64,000 bases of DNA, from NCBI RefSeq assembly GCF_008642315.1, contig NZ_CP029192.1, positions 2,604,001-2,668,000 of the forward strand, in the 5' to 3' direction. This document shows positions 14,768-23,792 of this stretch, piece by piece. The DNA is from Streptomyces venezuelae (lineage in GTDB: Bacteria; Actinomycetota; Actinomycetes; Streptomycetales; Streptomycetaceae). Position numbers and translations under genes: made by a program. Position 1 is the stretch's first letter. Each line of letters starts with the position of its first letter. The notes under the pieces are model-generated. The model saw only the letters and a program-made list of their open reading frames with translations, was not told the origin of the DNA and did not search any database.

Positions 14768-16243
14768 GTGTCCGACGAGGAGAAGGACCCGGCGCGCAAG
14801 GTCATCACCGACTACGCGCAGTCCCACTTCCGGTACTTCCGCACGGTCGACGGCACCGTGTACGCCCAGCGCACCGGCCACCCCGTGGCCCGCCCCATCC
14901 GCTCCCAGGGCACCACCGGGAGCCACCGCCAAGAACTCATGGTCGGCCTCTTCCGCGACGAGGTCGGCGTCTTCAACGGAACCGCCCTCAAGGAGGCGTT
15001 GGACTTGATCGAAGCACTCGCGCTCGCCGAGCAGGTACAGCCCACCCACATCCGCGTCGCCCCCGGCTTCGACGGCGCCACCTGGCTCGACCTGGGCCGC
15101 GACGACGGACAGTCCGTACGCATCCACCCCACCGGCTGGGACATCCGCATCCCCGACCCCGAAGAGGTCTGCTGGCGGCGCACCCAGCTCACCGGCGAAC
15201 TCCCCCTCCCCGAGAAGCAGACAGGCGGTAAGGGCCTGGATCTGCTGCTGCGGCTGTGCAACTTCGCCGACGCCCAGACCGAATGCCTGGCCCTCGCCTG
15301 GCTCATCGGCTGCCTCGAACCGTCCGTTCCCGTCCCGGCGCCGTTCCTCACCGGCCCGCAGGGCGCGGGCAAGTCGACCGCCGGACGGATGCTCATCCGC
15401 ATCATCGAGGGCATGAGCGCCGACCTGCGGCGGCCTCCCAAGGACGAAGAGAACATGATCACGGCCGTAGCCGCCGGATGGATCACCGCCCTGGACAACC
15501 TCTCGCACCTGGCCCCGGACCTGTCCGACCTCATGTGCTGCGTCATCACCGGCGCCGAGAGCATCAAGCGCGCCCTGTTCACCGACGGCGACGTCGTCCG
15601 CTCCCGCTACCGCCGCCCCGTGTTGCTCACCGGCATCGACGTCGGCATCATCCGCCCCGACCTCGCCGAACGCCTCCTCACGCTGCGCCTGGAACGCCCC
15701 CAGGTACGGCGCACCGAAGCGGAACTGTGGGCGGAGTACGCCGAGATCCTGCCCACCGTCCTCGGCTCCCTGCTCGACCTCACCGTCAAGGTCCGCGCGG
15801 CCGAAGCAGAAACCCCCACCGACCTGCGCATGGCCGACTTCGCCCACCTGTGCGCGCAACTCGACGCGGCCATGAGCTTCGGGACGCTGGCCGCCTACCG
15901 GGCCAGCCTGGACGACCTGAACGACGACGTCATCGAAGGTGATCTGCTCGCGCAGACCGTCCTTCAGCACGCCGCCTCACTCGCCCCGGGCGAAGAGGCA
16001 CGGATGACGTCGGCTGAGTGGCTGCACTGCCTCACCGCCCTCTACAGCGGCGAGGACTGCCGCCCCCTGCCCAAGGGCTGGCCTACCACCGGCAAGGTCC
16101 TTTCCGACCGGCTGCGGCGCATCCAGCCCACCCTGGCCGCCCGCGGCGTCCTGGTCGAGTGGGGCCGCACCCGCGCCGCCCGCTACATCGAGATCAGCCG
16201 CCCGGCCTCTGCCCCGCCGCACGCACAGCAGCCCGCGTTCTGA
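14768..16243 (+). CDS. P-loop ATPase/helicase partner of the ICE primase
   Basis: A 491-aa protein, most likely a replicative helicase or initiator ATPase. Walker A is TGPQGAGKST near residue 200; a strand ending ITALDN near 245 serves as Walker B; a sensor-like RRPVLLTGID follows near 285. The N-terminal 150 residues are a separate domain, and the C-terminus (about 410-480) looks like a winged-helix (SAEWLHCLTALYS, then RLRRIQPTLAARGVLVEW). The order resembles SF3-type helicases fused or adjacent to primases. The start is GTG at 14768; longer frames overlap the primase gene. It forms a replication operon with the primase. Confidence 0.8.
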   Translation: MSDEEKDPARKVITDYAQSHFRYFRTVDGTVYAQRTGHPVARPIRSQGTTGSHRQELMVGLFRDEVGVFNGTALKEALDLIEALALAEQVQPTHIRVAPGFDGATWLDLGRDDGQSVRIHPTGWDIRIPDPEEVCWRRTQLTGELPLPEKQTGGKGLDLLLRLCNFADAQTECLALAWLIGCLEPSVPVPAPFLTGPQGAGKSTAGRMLIRIIEGMSADLRRPPKDEENMITAVAAGWITALDNLSHLAPDLSDLMCCVITGAESIKRALFTDGDVVRSRYRRPVLLTGIDVGIIRPDLAERLLTLRLERPQVRRTEAELWAEYAEILPTVLGSLLDLTVKVRAAEAETPTDLRMADFAHLCAQLDAAMSFGTLAAYRASLDDLNDDVIEGDLLAQTVLQHAASLAPGEEARMTSAEWLHCLTALYSGEDCRPLPKGWPTTGKVLSDRLRRIQPTLAARGVLVEWGRTRAARYIEISRPASAPPHAQQPAF

Positions 16244-16262
16244 CCACCGCACAGGCAGACAA

Positions 16263-16300
16263 GCAAGAGGAGCACGCCGCGCCGGGGGTGCTCCTCTTGC
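16263..16300 (+). terminator. terminator of the replication operon
   Basis: Perfect 13-bp inverted repeat (16263-16275 and 16288-16300) 19 bp after the ATPase stop, followed by TGTTC. Confidence 0.85.
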
Positions 16301-16421
16301 TGTTCGGCGGCGACAGCCGCCCTGCACAAGTCGCGCCGCGAAGCGGCCCGTTCTTCAAGTCCTAAGCGGCGACGTACAACCACAGAAACCACCCCTTCTT
16401 TTTCCTAAGTAGGGAAGATCT

Positions 16422-16625
16422 GCGTCACGGCGTCACCACGGCCCGACAGACGGCCTCTGACCAGCACAGACACCGGTGACGCAGACGGCGAATCCTGCGT
16501 CACCCCGCGTCACCCGCGTCACCGCGTGACGCGAGCCCGTGTCACAGGTGACGCAGGGCCCGCCCTGCCGCGTCACACAAGCCCACAGGTCAGAGGCCTG
16601 ATTGACGCAGGTGACGCGATGACGC
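16422..16625. repeat. GTGACGC iteron field, candidate replication origin
   Basis: Ten exact copies of GTGACGC or GCGTCAC lie in 200 bp: GCGTCAC at 16422, 16430, 16497, 16507, 16516 and 16570; GTGACGC at 16476, 16526, 16548 and 16611. Near-copies are at 16539, 16602 and 16619. An 11-bp inverted repeat, GGCCTCTGACC at 16452-16462 and its complement at 16588-16598, frames the dense part. It lies between the replication genes and excisionase/integrase in an otherwise gene-free gap (16301-16697). An iteron origin bound by a replication protein is the first guess; control of xis-int or an oriT are alternatives. Confidence 0.8.
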
Positions 16626-16697
16626 AGAAATCCGCACCTAGGACAACACGCAGACCGAGGGCCACCGACCGTCATACGACACATCCCCGAGGACCTC

Positions 16698-16943
16698 ATG
16701 AGCCGACCCCGCCCCGCACAAGTCGACCCCCGCGCCACTCTTCGCGGCGGTCTCCCCGACCGCTACCTGACTCCCAGCGACATCGCCACGATGTTCGAGG
16801 TACCACTCGAAACGGTCTACCAGTGGCGAAAGAAGCGCACCGGCCCGCCCGGCTTCCGCGTCGGCAAGCACGTTCGCTACGACCCCGCCGACGTCCGCGC
16901 TTACGTCGCCCAGCAACGGCACGCCGAGGCCGACGCGGCGTAG
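16698..16943 (+). CDS. xis: excisionase / MerR-like helix-turn-helix protein
   Basis: An 81-aa DNA-binding protein. Residues 26-75 form the winged-helix of the excisionase (helix_turn_helix_17) family: LTPSDIATMFEVPLETVYQW, then GFRVGKHVRYDPADVRAYV. It sits directly before the integrase, the usual place for Xis in Streptomyces ICEs, and should bias recombination toward excision. GAGG lies 5 bp before the ATG. The iteron field upstream may hold its promoter. Confidence 0.9.
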   Translation: MSRPRPAQVDPRATLRGGLPDRYLTPSDIATMFEVPLETVYQWRKKRTGPPGFRVGKHVRYDPADVRAYVAQQRHAEADAA

Positions 16944-16964
16944 TCCCGCACCTCTCCGTTCCCC

Positions 16965-16992
16965 AGGGAAGGCCACCTCAGTGGCCTTCCCT
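16965..16992 (+). terminator. hairpin between xis and int
   Basis: Perfect 12-bp inverted repeat (16965-16976 and 16981-16992) with the 4-base loop CTCA, ending 8 bp before the ribosome binding site of int. It can act as an attenuator that keeps integrase below excisionase level. Confidence 0.8.
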
Positions 16993-17018
16993 TCTGCATG
17001 AGGAGACCCAGTCACCAC

Positions 17019-18608
17019 ATGGCCGGCCACGTCCAAGACCGCTGGTACAAGACCGAACCCGGCGCCGACGGCAAGAACGTACGGGTCAAGACCGACCGTC
17101 ACGGAGTCGGGCAGCGCTACCGCGCCCGCTACGTCGCGCCCGACGGCTCCGAGAAGTCCAAGAGCTTTCCCGACGGACAGAAGCGGCTCGCCGAGAAGTG
17201 GCTCACCGACCTCGCGTCCGACATGTCGCGCGGCAACTACGTCGATCCGCGCGCGGCGCGGATCACCTTCAAGAGCTACGCCGAGAAGTGGCTGCAGGCT
17301 CACACCGCTGACGTGTCCAGTCGGATCGCGACCGAGCAGCGGCTACGCCTGCACGCATTTCCCATCCTCGGCTCGCGCCCGCTCGACTCGTTCCGCCCGG
17401 AGCACATCCGAAAGCTCGTCAGCATCCTGGCCAGCAACCCCGCCGTAAGCGGCGGATACGCACGCAACATCTACGGCGACGTCCGAGCCATCCTCAGCGC
17501 AGCCGTCGACGATGGCCTACTCCCCCGCAATCCATGCTCAGCAAGATCTGTCCGCCCCCCATCGGGAGAGAGGCGGCGCGTCGTGCCGTGGCTTCCTTCG
17601 CAAGTGTCCGCTGTCCGCGCTGCACTCTCCGAGAGGTACCGAGCGATGGTGGATGCGGGCAGCGGGTGCGGCCTTCGGCAAGGGGAAATCGTGGGGCTCG
17701 CCGAGGACGCATTCGACTTCAGGTCCGCAACCCTGCGGGTAGTCCGGCAGGTGAAGCTGGTCCGGGGCACGGCCGTATTTGCGCCCCCGAAAGGCAACAA
17801 GGAACGCGACGTACCGCTGCCGCGGTCGGTCGCCGAATCCGTACGCGTCCACATGGGCTCGTTCAAACCGGTGGAGATCGCACTCCCCTGGCGCACCCCG
17901 GACGGTCCCCTCGTGTCCGCCCGCCTGCTCTTCACGAACGCCGCCAGCGGGATCGTCTGGCGCAGCAACTTCAACATCCAGGAGTGGAAGCCCGCGCTCG
18001 CCGCGGCCGGCCTCATCCCGGAAGCCGACGCCGACGGCAAGTACCAGTCGGCCCGCGAGCACGGCATGCACGCCCTGAGGCACTTCTACGCGTCCGTCCT
18101 GCTGGACGCCGGCGTGAGCGTCAAGGCTGTCAGCCATCACCTGGGGCACTCCGATCCTGGCCTGACGCTCCGGGTGTACGCACACCTGATGCCGAGCAGC
18201 GACGACCGGACCCGCGCGGCCATCGAGAGGACTGCACCCATGCCGCTCGCCTACGACGTGCGGAGTCCGCTGGACATCCCGTCCGGTGCGTTCCGCGACG
18301 GTGTGGTCGTCTTCCATGTTCATGGCTCCCGCTACGGCGGTCAGTGGCTCCTCGGAGCGATGACCACAGCGAAGGGTCCCGCGTTCGGCAAGATCCTGAC
18401 GGCGGCGAGCACCAATCCCGATCACGCGGTCGACACGGCCGACGCCTGGGTCCGCGCGTACTGCGACAGCCACGGCCTGGAGTTGCTGAAGGCGGAGAAT
18501 CTCAAGGAGAGGTTCCCGGTCGACCAGCGGCCGTATCAAGCGCTCGCCCGCTACCTCGTTGCCCGCGTCCCCAAGAGCGCTACGGGGTGGTCCGGTTTGG
18601 AGGGCTGA
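17019..18608 (+). CDS. int: tyrosine recombinase integrase with extended C-terminus
   Basis: Site-specific recombinase for integration and excision. It is 529 aa. An AP2-like N-terminal region (about residues 20-75) is followed by a SAM-like core-binding domain (80-170) and the catalytic domain (about 185-395) with Arg in GCGLRQGE, Lys in PPKGNKERDVPL, HALRH, HHLGHS and the nucleophile Tyr in LRVYAHL near 387. An unusual tail of about 137 residues follows the Tyr, whereas most relatives stop soon after it. The ATG at 17019 is preferred (AGGAGA 12 bp upstream); an ATG at 16998 is possible. Its 3' end faces cdsA, so the chromosomal junction should be just beyond. Confidence 0.9.
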   Translation: MAGHVQDRWYKTEPGADGKNVRVKTDRHGVGQRYRARYVAPDGSEKSKSFPDGQKRLAEKWLTDLASDMSRGNYVDPRAARITFKSYAEKWLQAHTADVSSRIATEQRLRLHAFPILGSRPLDSFRPEHIRKLVSILASNPAVSGGYARNIYGDVRAILSAAVDDGLLPRNPCSARSVRPPSGERRRVVPWLPSQVSAVRAALSERYRAMVDAGSGCGLRQGEIVGLAEDAFDFRSATLRVVRQVKLVRGTAVFAPPKGNKERDVPLPRSVAESVRVHMGSFKPVEIALPWRTPDGPLVSARLLFTNAASGIVWRSNFNIQEWKPALAAAGLIPEADADGKYQSAREHGMHALRHFYASVLLDAGVSVKAVSHHLGHSDPGLTLRVYAHLMPSSDDRTRAAIERTAPMPLAYDVRSPLDIPSGAFRDGVVVFHVHGSRYGGQWLLGAMTTAKGPAFGKILTAASTNPDHAVDTADAWVRAYCDSHGLELLKAENLKERFPVDQRPYQALARYLVARVPKSATGWSGLEG

Positions 18609-18828
18609 TCCTGCTCTCACGGCCCAGGGACGGCCCACAGCAACGAAAACGGCCTCCTACCGACGCTAAAAGCGCAGGTAGGAGGCCGTTTTCAACCGGA
18701 ATTACACGAGTTCTCCGGGTACAGGCATGGTCCTTCCAGTGTCGCAGACATACGACAAGGGGCTCGCCGCCCTGTGGACAACGAACCCCTCACGCACATC
18801 TACGCAGGTCAGACCCCGTGCCAACCGA
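18609..18828. other. ICE-chromosome junction region
   Basis: 220 bp between the integrase stop and the 3' end of cdsA. It holds a strong hairpin (18646-18692) and no tRNA gene that I can fold (no T-loop GGTTCGA motif). The attachment core is expected here or in the int tail, but the second copy is outside the window, so it cannot be placed. Confidence 0.5.
18646..18692. terminator. long hairpin between int and cdsA
   Basis: Perfect 16-bp inverted repeat (18646-18661 and 18677-18692) with A-run and T-run at its feet, so it can terminate from both directions (int from the left, cdsA from the right). The 15-base loop itself contains a CGCT/AGCG mini-stem. Confidence 0.9.
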
Positions 18829-19935
18829 TCAGCCGGACCCCACGAACGCCACGAGCAGCAGCCACACCACCGGTGCCGTCGGCAGGAGGGAGTCCAGGCG
18901 GTCCATGATGCCGCCGTGGCCGGGCAGCAGCGTGCCCATGTCCTTGATGCCGAGGTCCCGCTTGATCATGGACTCGCCGAGGTCGCCGAGCGTGGCGCTC
19001 GCCGCGACGGCGAAGCCGATCACCAGGCCCTGCCACCACACACCGTCGTCGATGAGGAACTGCAGGCAGAGCGCGCCCGCGGCCATCGCGAAGGTGACCG
19101 CGCCGACCAGGCCCTCGCGGGTCTTGCCGGGGCTGATGCGCGGCGCCAGCTTGTGTTTGCCGAAGCGCCAGCCGATCGCGTACGCCCCCGTGTCGCTGAC
19201 CACGGTCAGGAGCAGGAACGTGAGGACCCGCTGCGGACCGTCGTCCGCGGTGAGCATCAGCGCCACGAAGGTCGCGAGGAACGGGACGTAGAAGGCCGCG
19301 AAGACCCCCGCCGTGACGTCCTTCAGATAGCCCTCGGGCGGTTCCGTCATGCGCCAGACGAGGACGGCGAGCGCGGTGAGCGCCATCGCGACCCACGCGC
19401 CCTCGGTCCCGCGCACGTACCCGGCGACGACCATCGCCGCGCCGCCCACCGCGAGCGGCACGAGGGGCGCCTTGATGCCCTTGCGCTCCTCCAGGCGGGA
19501 GGTGAGCTCCCAGAGGCCGACGACGACGGCGACCGCTATCACGCCGATGAAGACGGCCTTCACGATGAACAGCGACGCGATGATCACCGCGCCGAGTCCC
19601 ACACCGACTCCTATGGCTGCCCCGAGATCGCGGCCCGCGCTCTTCTTCTGCGGGGCGGCCGGGGCGGGCGGCGGCTGTGGTGCGCTGGGCATGGGCTCCT
19701 GCGGAGGCTCGTCACGGAACAGGGGGCCGCCCATCCGAGTGGCCCCCTGGTCGTCGTCCTGGTCTCCGCCGGTCACGGGTACGTCGGGCACGATGGGCAT
19801 GGGCTGCGTCTCGGACGGAAACAGCGCGTCCTGCGCATCGTACGCGGGACCCGGCGGGGTCGCCCCCCGGCCGGGGCCCTGGTCGGACGGCCCCCAATAC
19901 CCGGCTCTGGGCGCCCCCCAGGAAGAGTCGTTCAC
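18829..19935 (-). CDS. cdsA: phosphatidate cytidylyltransferase
   Basis: Makes CDP-diacylglycerol from phosphatidic acid and CTP, the branch point to all phospholipids. It is 368 aa. A long Pro-rich cytoplasmic N-terminus (about 100 residues, longer than in E. coli) precedes about eight hydrophobic helices. The family signature is in the region SPGKTREGLVGA, followed by GDLGESMIKRDLGIKDMG and HGGIMDRLDS near the C-terminus. The start is GTG at 19935. It follows frr in the conserved rpsB-tsf-pyrH-frr-cdsA order. The ICE lies directly behind it. Confidence 0.95.
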   Translation of the reverse strand: MNDSSWGAPRAGYWGPSDQGPGRGATPPGPAYDAQDALFPSETQPMPIVPDVPVTGGDQDDDQGATRMGGPLFRDEPPQEPMPSAPQPPPAPAAPQKKSAGRDLGAAIGVGVGLGAVIIASLFIVKAVFIGVIAVAVVVGLWELTSRLEERKGIKAPLVPLAVGGAAMVVAGYVRGTEGAWVAMALTALAVLVWRMTEPPEGYLKDVTAGVFAAFYVPFLATFVALMLTADDGPQRVLTFLLLTVVSDTGAYAIGWRFGKHKLAPRISPGKTREGLVGAVTFAMAAGALCLQFLIDDGVWWQGLVIGFAVAASATLGDLGESMIKRDLGIKDMGTLLPGHGGIMDRLDSLLPTAPVVWLLLVAFVGSG

Positions 19936-19972
19936 GGATCGGTTCCCTGATTCCTCGGACTCGAGCCTCGGC

Positions 19973-20530
19973 TCAGACTTCGAGCAGCTCGGCTTCCTTG
20001 TGCTTGAGCAGCTCGTCCACCTGGGCGACGTACTTCGCGGTGGTGTCGTCGAGCTCCTTCTCGGCGCGGCGCCCCTCGTCCTCGCCGACGTCGCCGTCCT
20101 TGATCGCCTTGTCGAAGGCCTCCTTGGCCTTGCGGCGGATCGACCGGATCGAGATCTTGGAGTCCTCGGCCTTGGTCTTGGCGACCTTGATGAACTCCTT
20201 GCGGCGGTCCTGGGTGAGCTCGGGGAAGGTCACCCGGATGATGTTGCCGTCGTTGCTCGGGTTGACGCCGAGGTCGGAGTCCCGGATGGCCTGCTCGATG
20301 TTGCGCAGCGCGCTCTTGTCGAACGGGGTCACCACGGCCATCCGCGGCTCGGGCACCGAGAACGAGGCCAGCTGGTTGATCGGCGTCAGCGCGCCGTAGT
20401 AGTCAGCCACGATCTTGTTGAACATCGCCGGGTGCGCACGGCCGGTGCGGATCGCGGCGAAGTCCTCCTTGGCGACCACGACGGCCTTCTCCATCTTCTC
20501 CTCGGCCTCGAGGAGGGTCTCTTCGATCAC
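19973..20530 (-). CDS. frr: ribosome recycling factor
   Basis: Splits post-termination ribosomes together with EF-G. It is 185 aa, the normal length, beginning [17 protein letters not shown], with the conserved [13 protein letters not shown] near residue 30 and the C-terminal coiled helix ending [10 protein letters not shown]. Two GTG codons stand in tandem; the second (20530) gives the family's usual N-terminus and better spacing from AGGAG. It lies 37 bp before cdsA. Confidence 0.97.
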   Translation of the reverse strand: MIEETLLEAEEKMEKAVVVAKEDFAAIRTGRAHPAMFNKIVADYYGALTPINQLASFSVPEPRMAVVTPFDKSALRNIEQAIRDSDLGVNPSNDGNIIRVTFPELTQDRRKEFIKVAKTKAEDSKISIRSIRRKAKEAFDKAIKDGDVGEDEGRRAEKELDDTTAKYVAQVDELLKHKEAELLEV

Positions 20531-20686
20531 CACTTGCTCCTGCGTGTCTTGAGTGGCCCGGCTAGCACGGGGCGGCCGGCTGCGTCGCGTCTCTTTCCTG
20601 CACGGTGTCCGACCGGCAGGGCTTTGTCCATCCCCTCAAGGCCCGCCCGGCGGACGTTCCTTGAGGCTGGCCCAGGTCCCTCGGGA

Positions 20687-21448
20687 TCAGGCCCGGCTTC
20701 CCTGGTCGCCCACGAGTGTGCCGATCTTCTCACCCTTGACGGCCCGCGCGATATTGCCCTCGGAGAGCAGCTCGAAGACCAGGATGGGCAGCTTGTTGTC
20801 CCGGCACAGCGTGATCGCGGTCATGTCGGCGACCTTGAGGTCGCGGGTGATGACCTCGCCGTAGCCGAGGGAGTCGAACTTCACCGCGTCGGGGTTGGTC
20901 TTCGGGTCGGAGTCGTAGACGCCGTCCACGCCGTTCTTGCCCATGAGCAGCGCCTCGGCGTCGATCTCCAGGGCGCGCTGCGCGGCGGTGGTGTCGGTGG
21001 AGAAGTACGGCATGCCCATGCCGGCGCCGAAGATGACCACACGGCCCTTCTCCAGGTGGCGCACGGCGCGCAGCGGGATGTACGGCTCCGCGACCTGCCC
21101 CATCGTGATGGCGGTCTGGACGCGGCAGTCGATGCCTTCCTTCTCCAGGAAGTCCTGCAGCGCGAGGCAGTTCATGACGGTGCCGAGCATGCCCATGTAG
21201 TCGGAGCGGGCCCGGTCCATGCCGCGCTGCTGGAGCTCGGCACCGCGGAAGAAGTTGCCTCCGCCGATGACGATGGCGATCTGGGCGCCGTCACGGACGA
21301 CGGCGGCGATCTCCCGGGCGATGGCGTGCACCACGTCGGGGTCGACCCCGAGGCCTCCCCCACCGGCGAACGCCTCGCCGGAGAGCTTCAGCAGGAAGCG
21401 TCCGGCAACTTTGCCGTCATCACTCTTCGAGTCGGCCTGGGTGGTCAT
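20687..21448 (-). CDS. pyrH: UMP kinase
   Basis: Phosphorylates UMP to UDP in pyrimidine synthesis. It is 253 aa of the amino-acid-kinase fold. The phosphate-binding KLSGEAFAG is near residue 21, [13 protein letters not shown] near 60, and [25 protein letters not shown] uridine/ATP region in the middle. An actinobacterial N-terminal extension of about 15 residues precedes the first strand. The start at ATG 21448 follows AGAAG. frr lies about 155 bp downstream, tsf upstream beyond a terminator. Confidence 0.96.
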   Translation of the reverse strand: MTTQADSKSDDGKVAGRFLLKLSGEAFAGGGGLGVDPDVVHAIAREIAAVVRDGAQIAIVIGGGNFFRGAELQQRGMDRARSDYMGMLGTVMNCLALQDFLEKEGIDCRVQTAITMGQVAEPYIPLRAVRHLEKGRVVIFGAGMGMPYFSTDTTAAQRALEIDAEALLMGKNGVDGVYDSDPKTNPDAVKFDSLGYGEVITRDLKVADMTAITLCRDNKLPILVFELLSEGNIARAVKGEKIGTLVGDQGSRA

Positions 21449-21487
21449 GTGCTTCTCGCTTCTCTTACTCGGCACAACATACGAAGA

Positions 21488-21537
21488 AGGCCACTGCCGG
21501 TGGGGTGTCGTTCGCAACCCATGCTCGGCAGTGGCCT
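21488..21537 (-). terminator. terminator between tsf and pyrH
   Basis: Inverted repeat of 11 bp (21488-21498 and 21527-21537) with a 28-base loop, lying between the tsf stop and the pyrH start. It separates the translation genes from pyrH-frr-cdsA. Confidence 0.6.
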
Positions 21538-21634
21538 CCTCGTCAGATCCTGCGGTCGTACGTCGCGTACGAGGACCGTACGCGGGCGACCGCTGTCGAC
21601 CCTATACGGGTCTACCGTCGATCGCGGTACGGAC

Positions 21635-22471
21635 TCAGATGCCGACCTTGATGCGCGAGAAGCGCTTCAGGGTGACACCGGCCTCGGCGAGAACCTTCTC
21701 GACCGACTTCTTGTTGTCCAGCGCGTAGGGCTGGCCGAGGAGGGTGGCCTCCTTGAAGAAGCCGTTGACGCGACCCTCGACGATCTTCGGGAGGGCGGCC
21801 TCGGGCTTGCCCTCGGCGCGGGTGGTCTCCTCGGCGACGCGACGCTCCGACTCGACGACGTCCGCGGGGACGTCCTCACGGGAGAGGTACTTCGGCGCGA
21901 AGGCGGCGATGTGCTGGGCGATGCCCTTGGCGACGTCGGCGTCGGCCTTGTCCAGCTCGACGAGGACACCGATCTGCGGGGGCAGGTCGGGCATCGTGCG
22001 GTGCATGTACGCGGAGACGTAGGCGCCCGAGAACTGCGCGAAGCGGTCCAGGACGATCTTCTCGCCGAGGTTGGCGTTGGCCTCGTCGACGTACGCCTGG
22101 ACGGTCTTGCCGGCCTCGATCTCGGACGCGAGCAGCGCGTCGAGGTCGGCCGGGGACGTCTTGGCGATGTGGGCGGCGAGGTTGTTCGCGACGGCCTGGA
22201 ACTTCTCGCCCTTGGCGACGAAGTCCGTCTCGCACTTCAGCTCGACGATGACACCGGAGGTGTTGTCGTCGGCGATGAGGGAGACCACGGCACCGTTCTC
22301 GGCGGAACGGCCCTCGCGCTTGGCGACGCCCTTCTGGCCCTTGATGCGGAGCGCCTCGACGGCCTTGTCGACGTTGCCCTCGGCCTCGTCGAGCGCCTTC
22401 TTGCAGTCCATCATGCCGGCGCCCGTGAGCTCACGGAGCTTCTTGACGTCAGCGGCGGTGTAGTTCGCCAT
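21635..22471 (-). CDS. tsf: elongation factor Ts
   Basis: Nucleotide exchange factor that recharges EF-Tu with GTP. It is 278 aa, typical for actinobacteria. The N-terminal UBA-like domain carries LRELTGAGMMDCKKALDEA (residues 11-29), the core shows VELKCETDFVAKGEKF near 80, and the C-terminal module ends GVTLKRFSRIKVG. It follows rpsB in the standard order with a hairpin between them. Confidence 0.98.
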   Translation of the reverse strand: MANYTAADVKKLRELTGAGMMDCKKALDEAEGNVDKAVEALRIKGQKGVAKREGRSAENGAVVSLIADDNTSGVIVELKCETDFVAKGEKFQAVANNLAAHIAKTSPADLDALLASEIEAGKTVQAYVDEANANLGEKIVLDRFAQFSGAYVSAYMHRTMPDLPPQIGVLVELDKADADVAKGIAQHIAAFAPKYLSREDVPADVVESERRVAEETTRAEGKPEAALPKIVEGRVNGFFKEATLLGQPYALDNKKSVEKVLAEAGVTLKRFSRIKVGI

Positions 22472-22523
22472 GATCGAAAATTCTCTCTCGAAGTCTGAAA
22501 GATCTACGGAGGTCTACGGGTGA

Positions 22524-22552
22524 ACGGCGGGGGCCGATCGGGCCCCCGCCGT
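22524..22552 (-). terminator. hairpin between rpsB and tsf
   Basis: Perfect 12-bp inverted repeat (22524-22535 and 22541-22552) with a 5-base loop. Probably attenuates read-through from rpsB into tsf. Confidence 0.75.
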
Positions 22553-22572
22553 CAACAACCGAACCTGTGAGG

Positions 22573-23478
22573 TCAGGCCTGCTCGGCGTCCGCGGCCGCG
22601 GCGGGGGCGTCGGCCTGCTCGGCGTCGGCAGCCTTCTCCGTCTCGGCGGACTTCTGAACCTCGGCCTCGGCCTCGGCGGCCTTCGGCTCCTCGGCCTTCT
22701 TCTCGCCCTCGAGCAGGTCGCGCTCCCACTCGGCGAGCGGCTCGCCCTGGGCCTTCTCGCCCGGCTTCGAGTCACCGGCGGCAACGCCGGAACGGGCGAT
22801 GAGGCCCTCGGCGACGGCGTCGGCGATCACGCGGGTGAGCAGGGTGACGGAGCGGATCGCGTCGTCGTTGCCCGGGATCTTGTAGTCGACCTCGTCGGGG
22901 TCGCAGTTGGTGTCGAGGATGGCGACGACCGGGATGTTGAGCTTCCGGGCCTCGCCGACCGCGATGTGCTCCTTCTTGGTGTCCACGATCCAGACGGCGC
23001 TGGGCACCTTCTGCATCTCGCGGATACCACCGAGGGTCTTCTCCAGCTTGGCCTTCTCGCGCGAGAGCACGAGAAGCTCCTTCTTGGTCAGACCGGAAGC
23101 GGCGACGTCCTCGAAGTCGATCTGCTCGAGCTCCTTGAGGCGCTGCAGACGCTTGTAGACGGTCGAGAAGTTGGTGAGCATGCCGCCCAGCCAGCGCTGG
23201 TTGACGTAGGGCATGCCGACGCGGGTGGCCTGCTCCGCGATGGCCTCCTGCGCCTGCTTCTTCGTGCCGACGAACATGACCGTGCCGCCGTGGGCGACGG
23301 TCTCCTTGACGAACTCGTAGGCGCGGTCGATGTACGACAGCGACTGGAGCAGGTCGATGATGTAGATGCCGTTGCGCTCCGTGAAGATGAAGCGCTTCAT
23401 CTTCGGGTTCCAACGACGGGTCTGGTGACCGAAGTGGACGCCGCTCTCCAGCAGCTCCCGCATCGTGACGACGGCCAT
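22573..23478 (-). CDS. rpsB: 30S ribosomal protein S2
   Basis: Structural protein of the small subunit. It is 301 aa: the S2 core is in residues 1-235 ([22 protein letters not shown] at the start, [14 protein letters not shown], then [17 protein letters not shown]) and a long Ala/Glu-rich tail follows, as in other Streptomyces. The start at 23478 follows AAGGAGA. Heads the rpsB-tsf unit. Confidence 0.98.
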   Translation of the reverse strand: MAVVTMRELLESGVHFGHQTRRWNPKMKRFIFTERNGIYIIDLLQSLSYIDRAYEFVKETVAHGGTVMFVGTKKQAQEAIAEQATRVGMPYVNQRWLGGMLTNFSTVYKRLQRLKELEQIDFEDVAASGLTKKELLVLSREKAKLEKTLGGIREMQKVPSAVWIVDTKKEHIAVGEARKLNIPVVAILDTNCDPDEVDYKIPGNDDAIRSVTLLTRVIADAVAEGLIARSGVAAGDSKPGEKAQGEPLAEWERDLLEGEKKAEEPKAAEAEAEVQKSAETEKAADAEQADAPAAAADAEQA

Positions 23479-23792
23479 GGCCGTTCTCCTTGAGAATCTC
23501 GGTTGTGCCGCGTGTGCCGGACGGCACTCGCGCCTGACGCCCGCTGTGCGCCTTGCCACTAGTTGCCACTAGGGACCGAGGGGCGCTGACACCGGCTTTT
23601 TCATGGCCTGGTGTCGGGGCGTGCGAAGTCGACCCGGTGACCCGGATCGCCAAAAGAAGTGTACGGGACCCGCGGGGTGGCAGGTGACGCCGCTTCCCTT
23701 GACCGGGTGACGCGGTTATCCACAAGCAGCGGGTCGTCCACAGAAATGGTCCATGATCCCCGCGGACGGGCCCGGCGCGGGACGGTTCTCGC
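23479..23792. other. divergent promoter region rpsB / M23 peptidase
   Basis: About 310 bp between two divergent genes. In the rpsB leader a 10-base unit, TTGCCACTAG, is present twice in tandem (23553-23572). I cannot place a confident promoter. No small gene is seen. Confidence 0.5.

Noticed and set aside
18609..18828. tRNA gene at the integrase junction
   Set aside because: Searched by eye on both strands for a T-loop and acceptor pairing; none found.
19349..22498. 1049-aa open frame on the plus strand
   Set aside because: It is the complement of cdsA, frr, pyrH and tsf; long antisense frames are expected in 70% GC DNA and its composition is unlike a protein.
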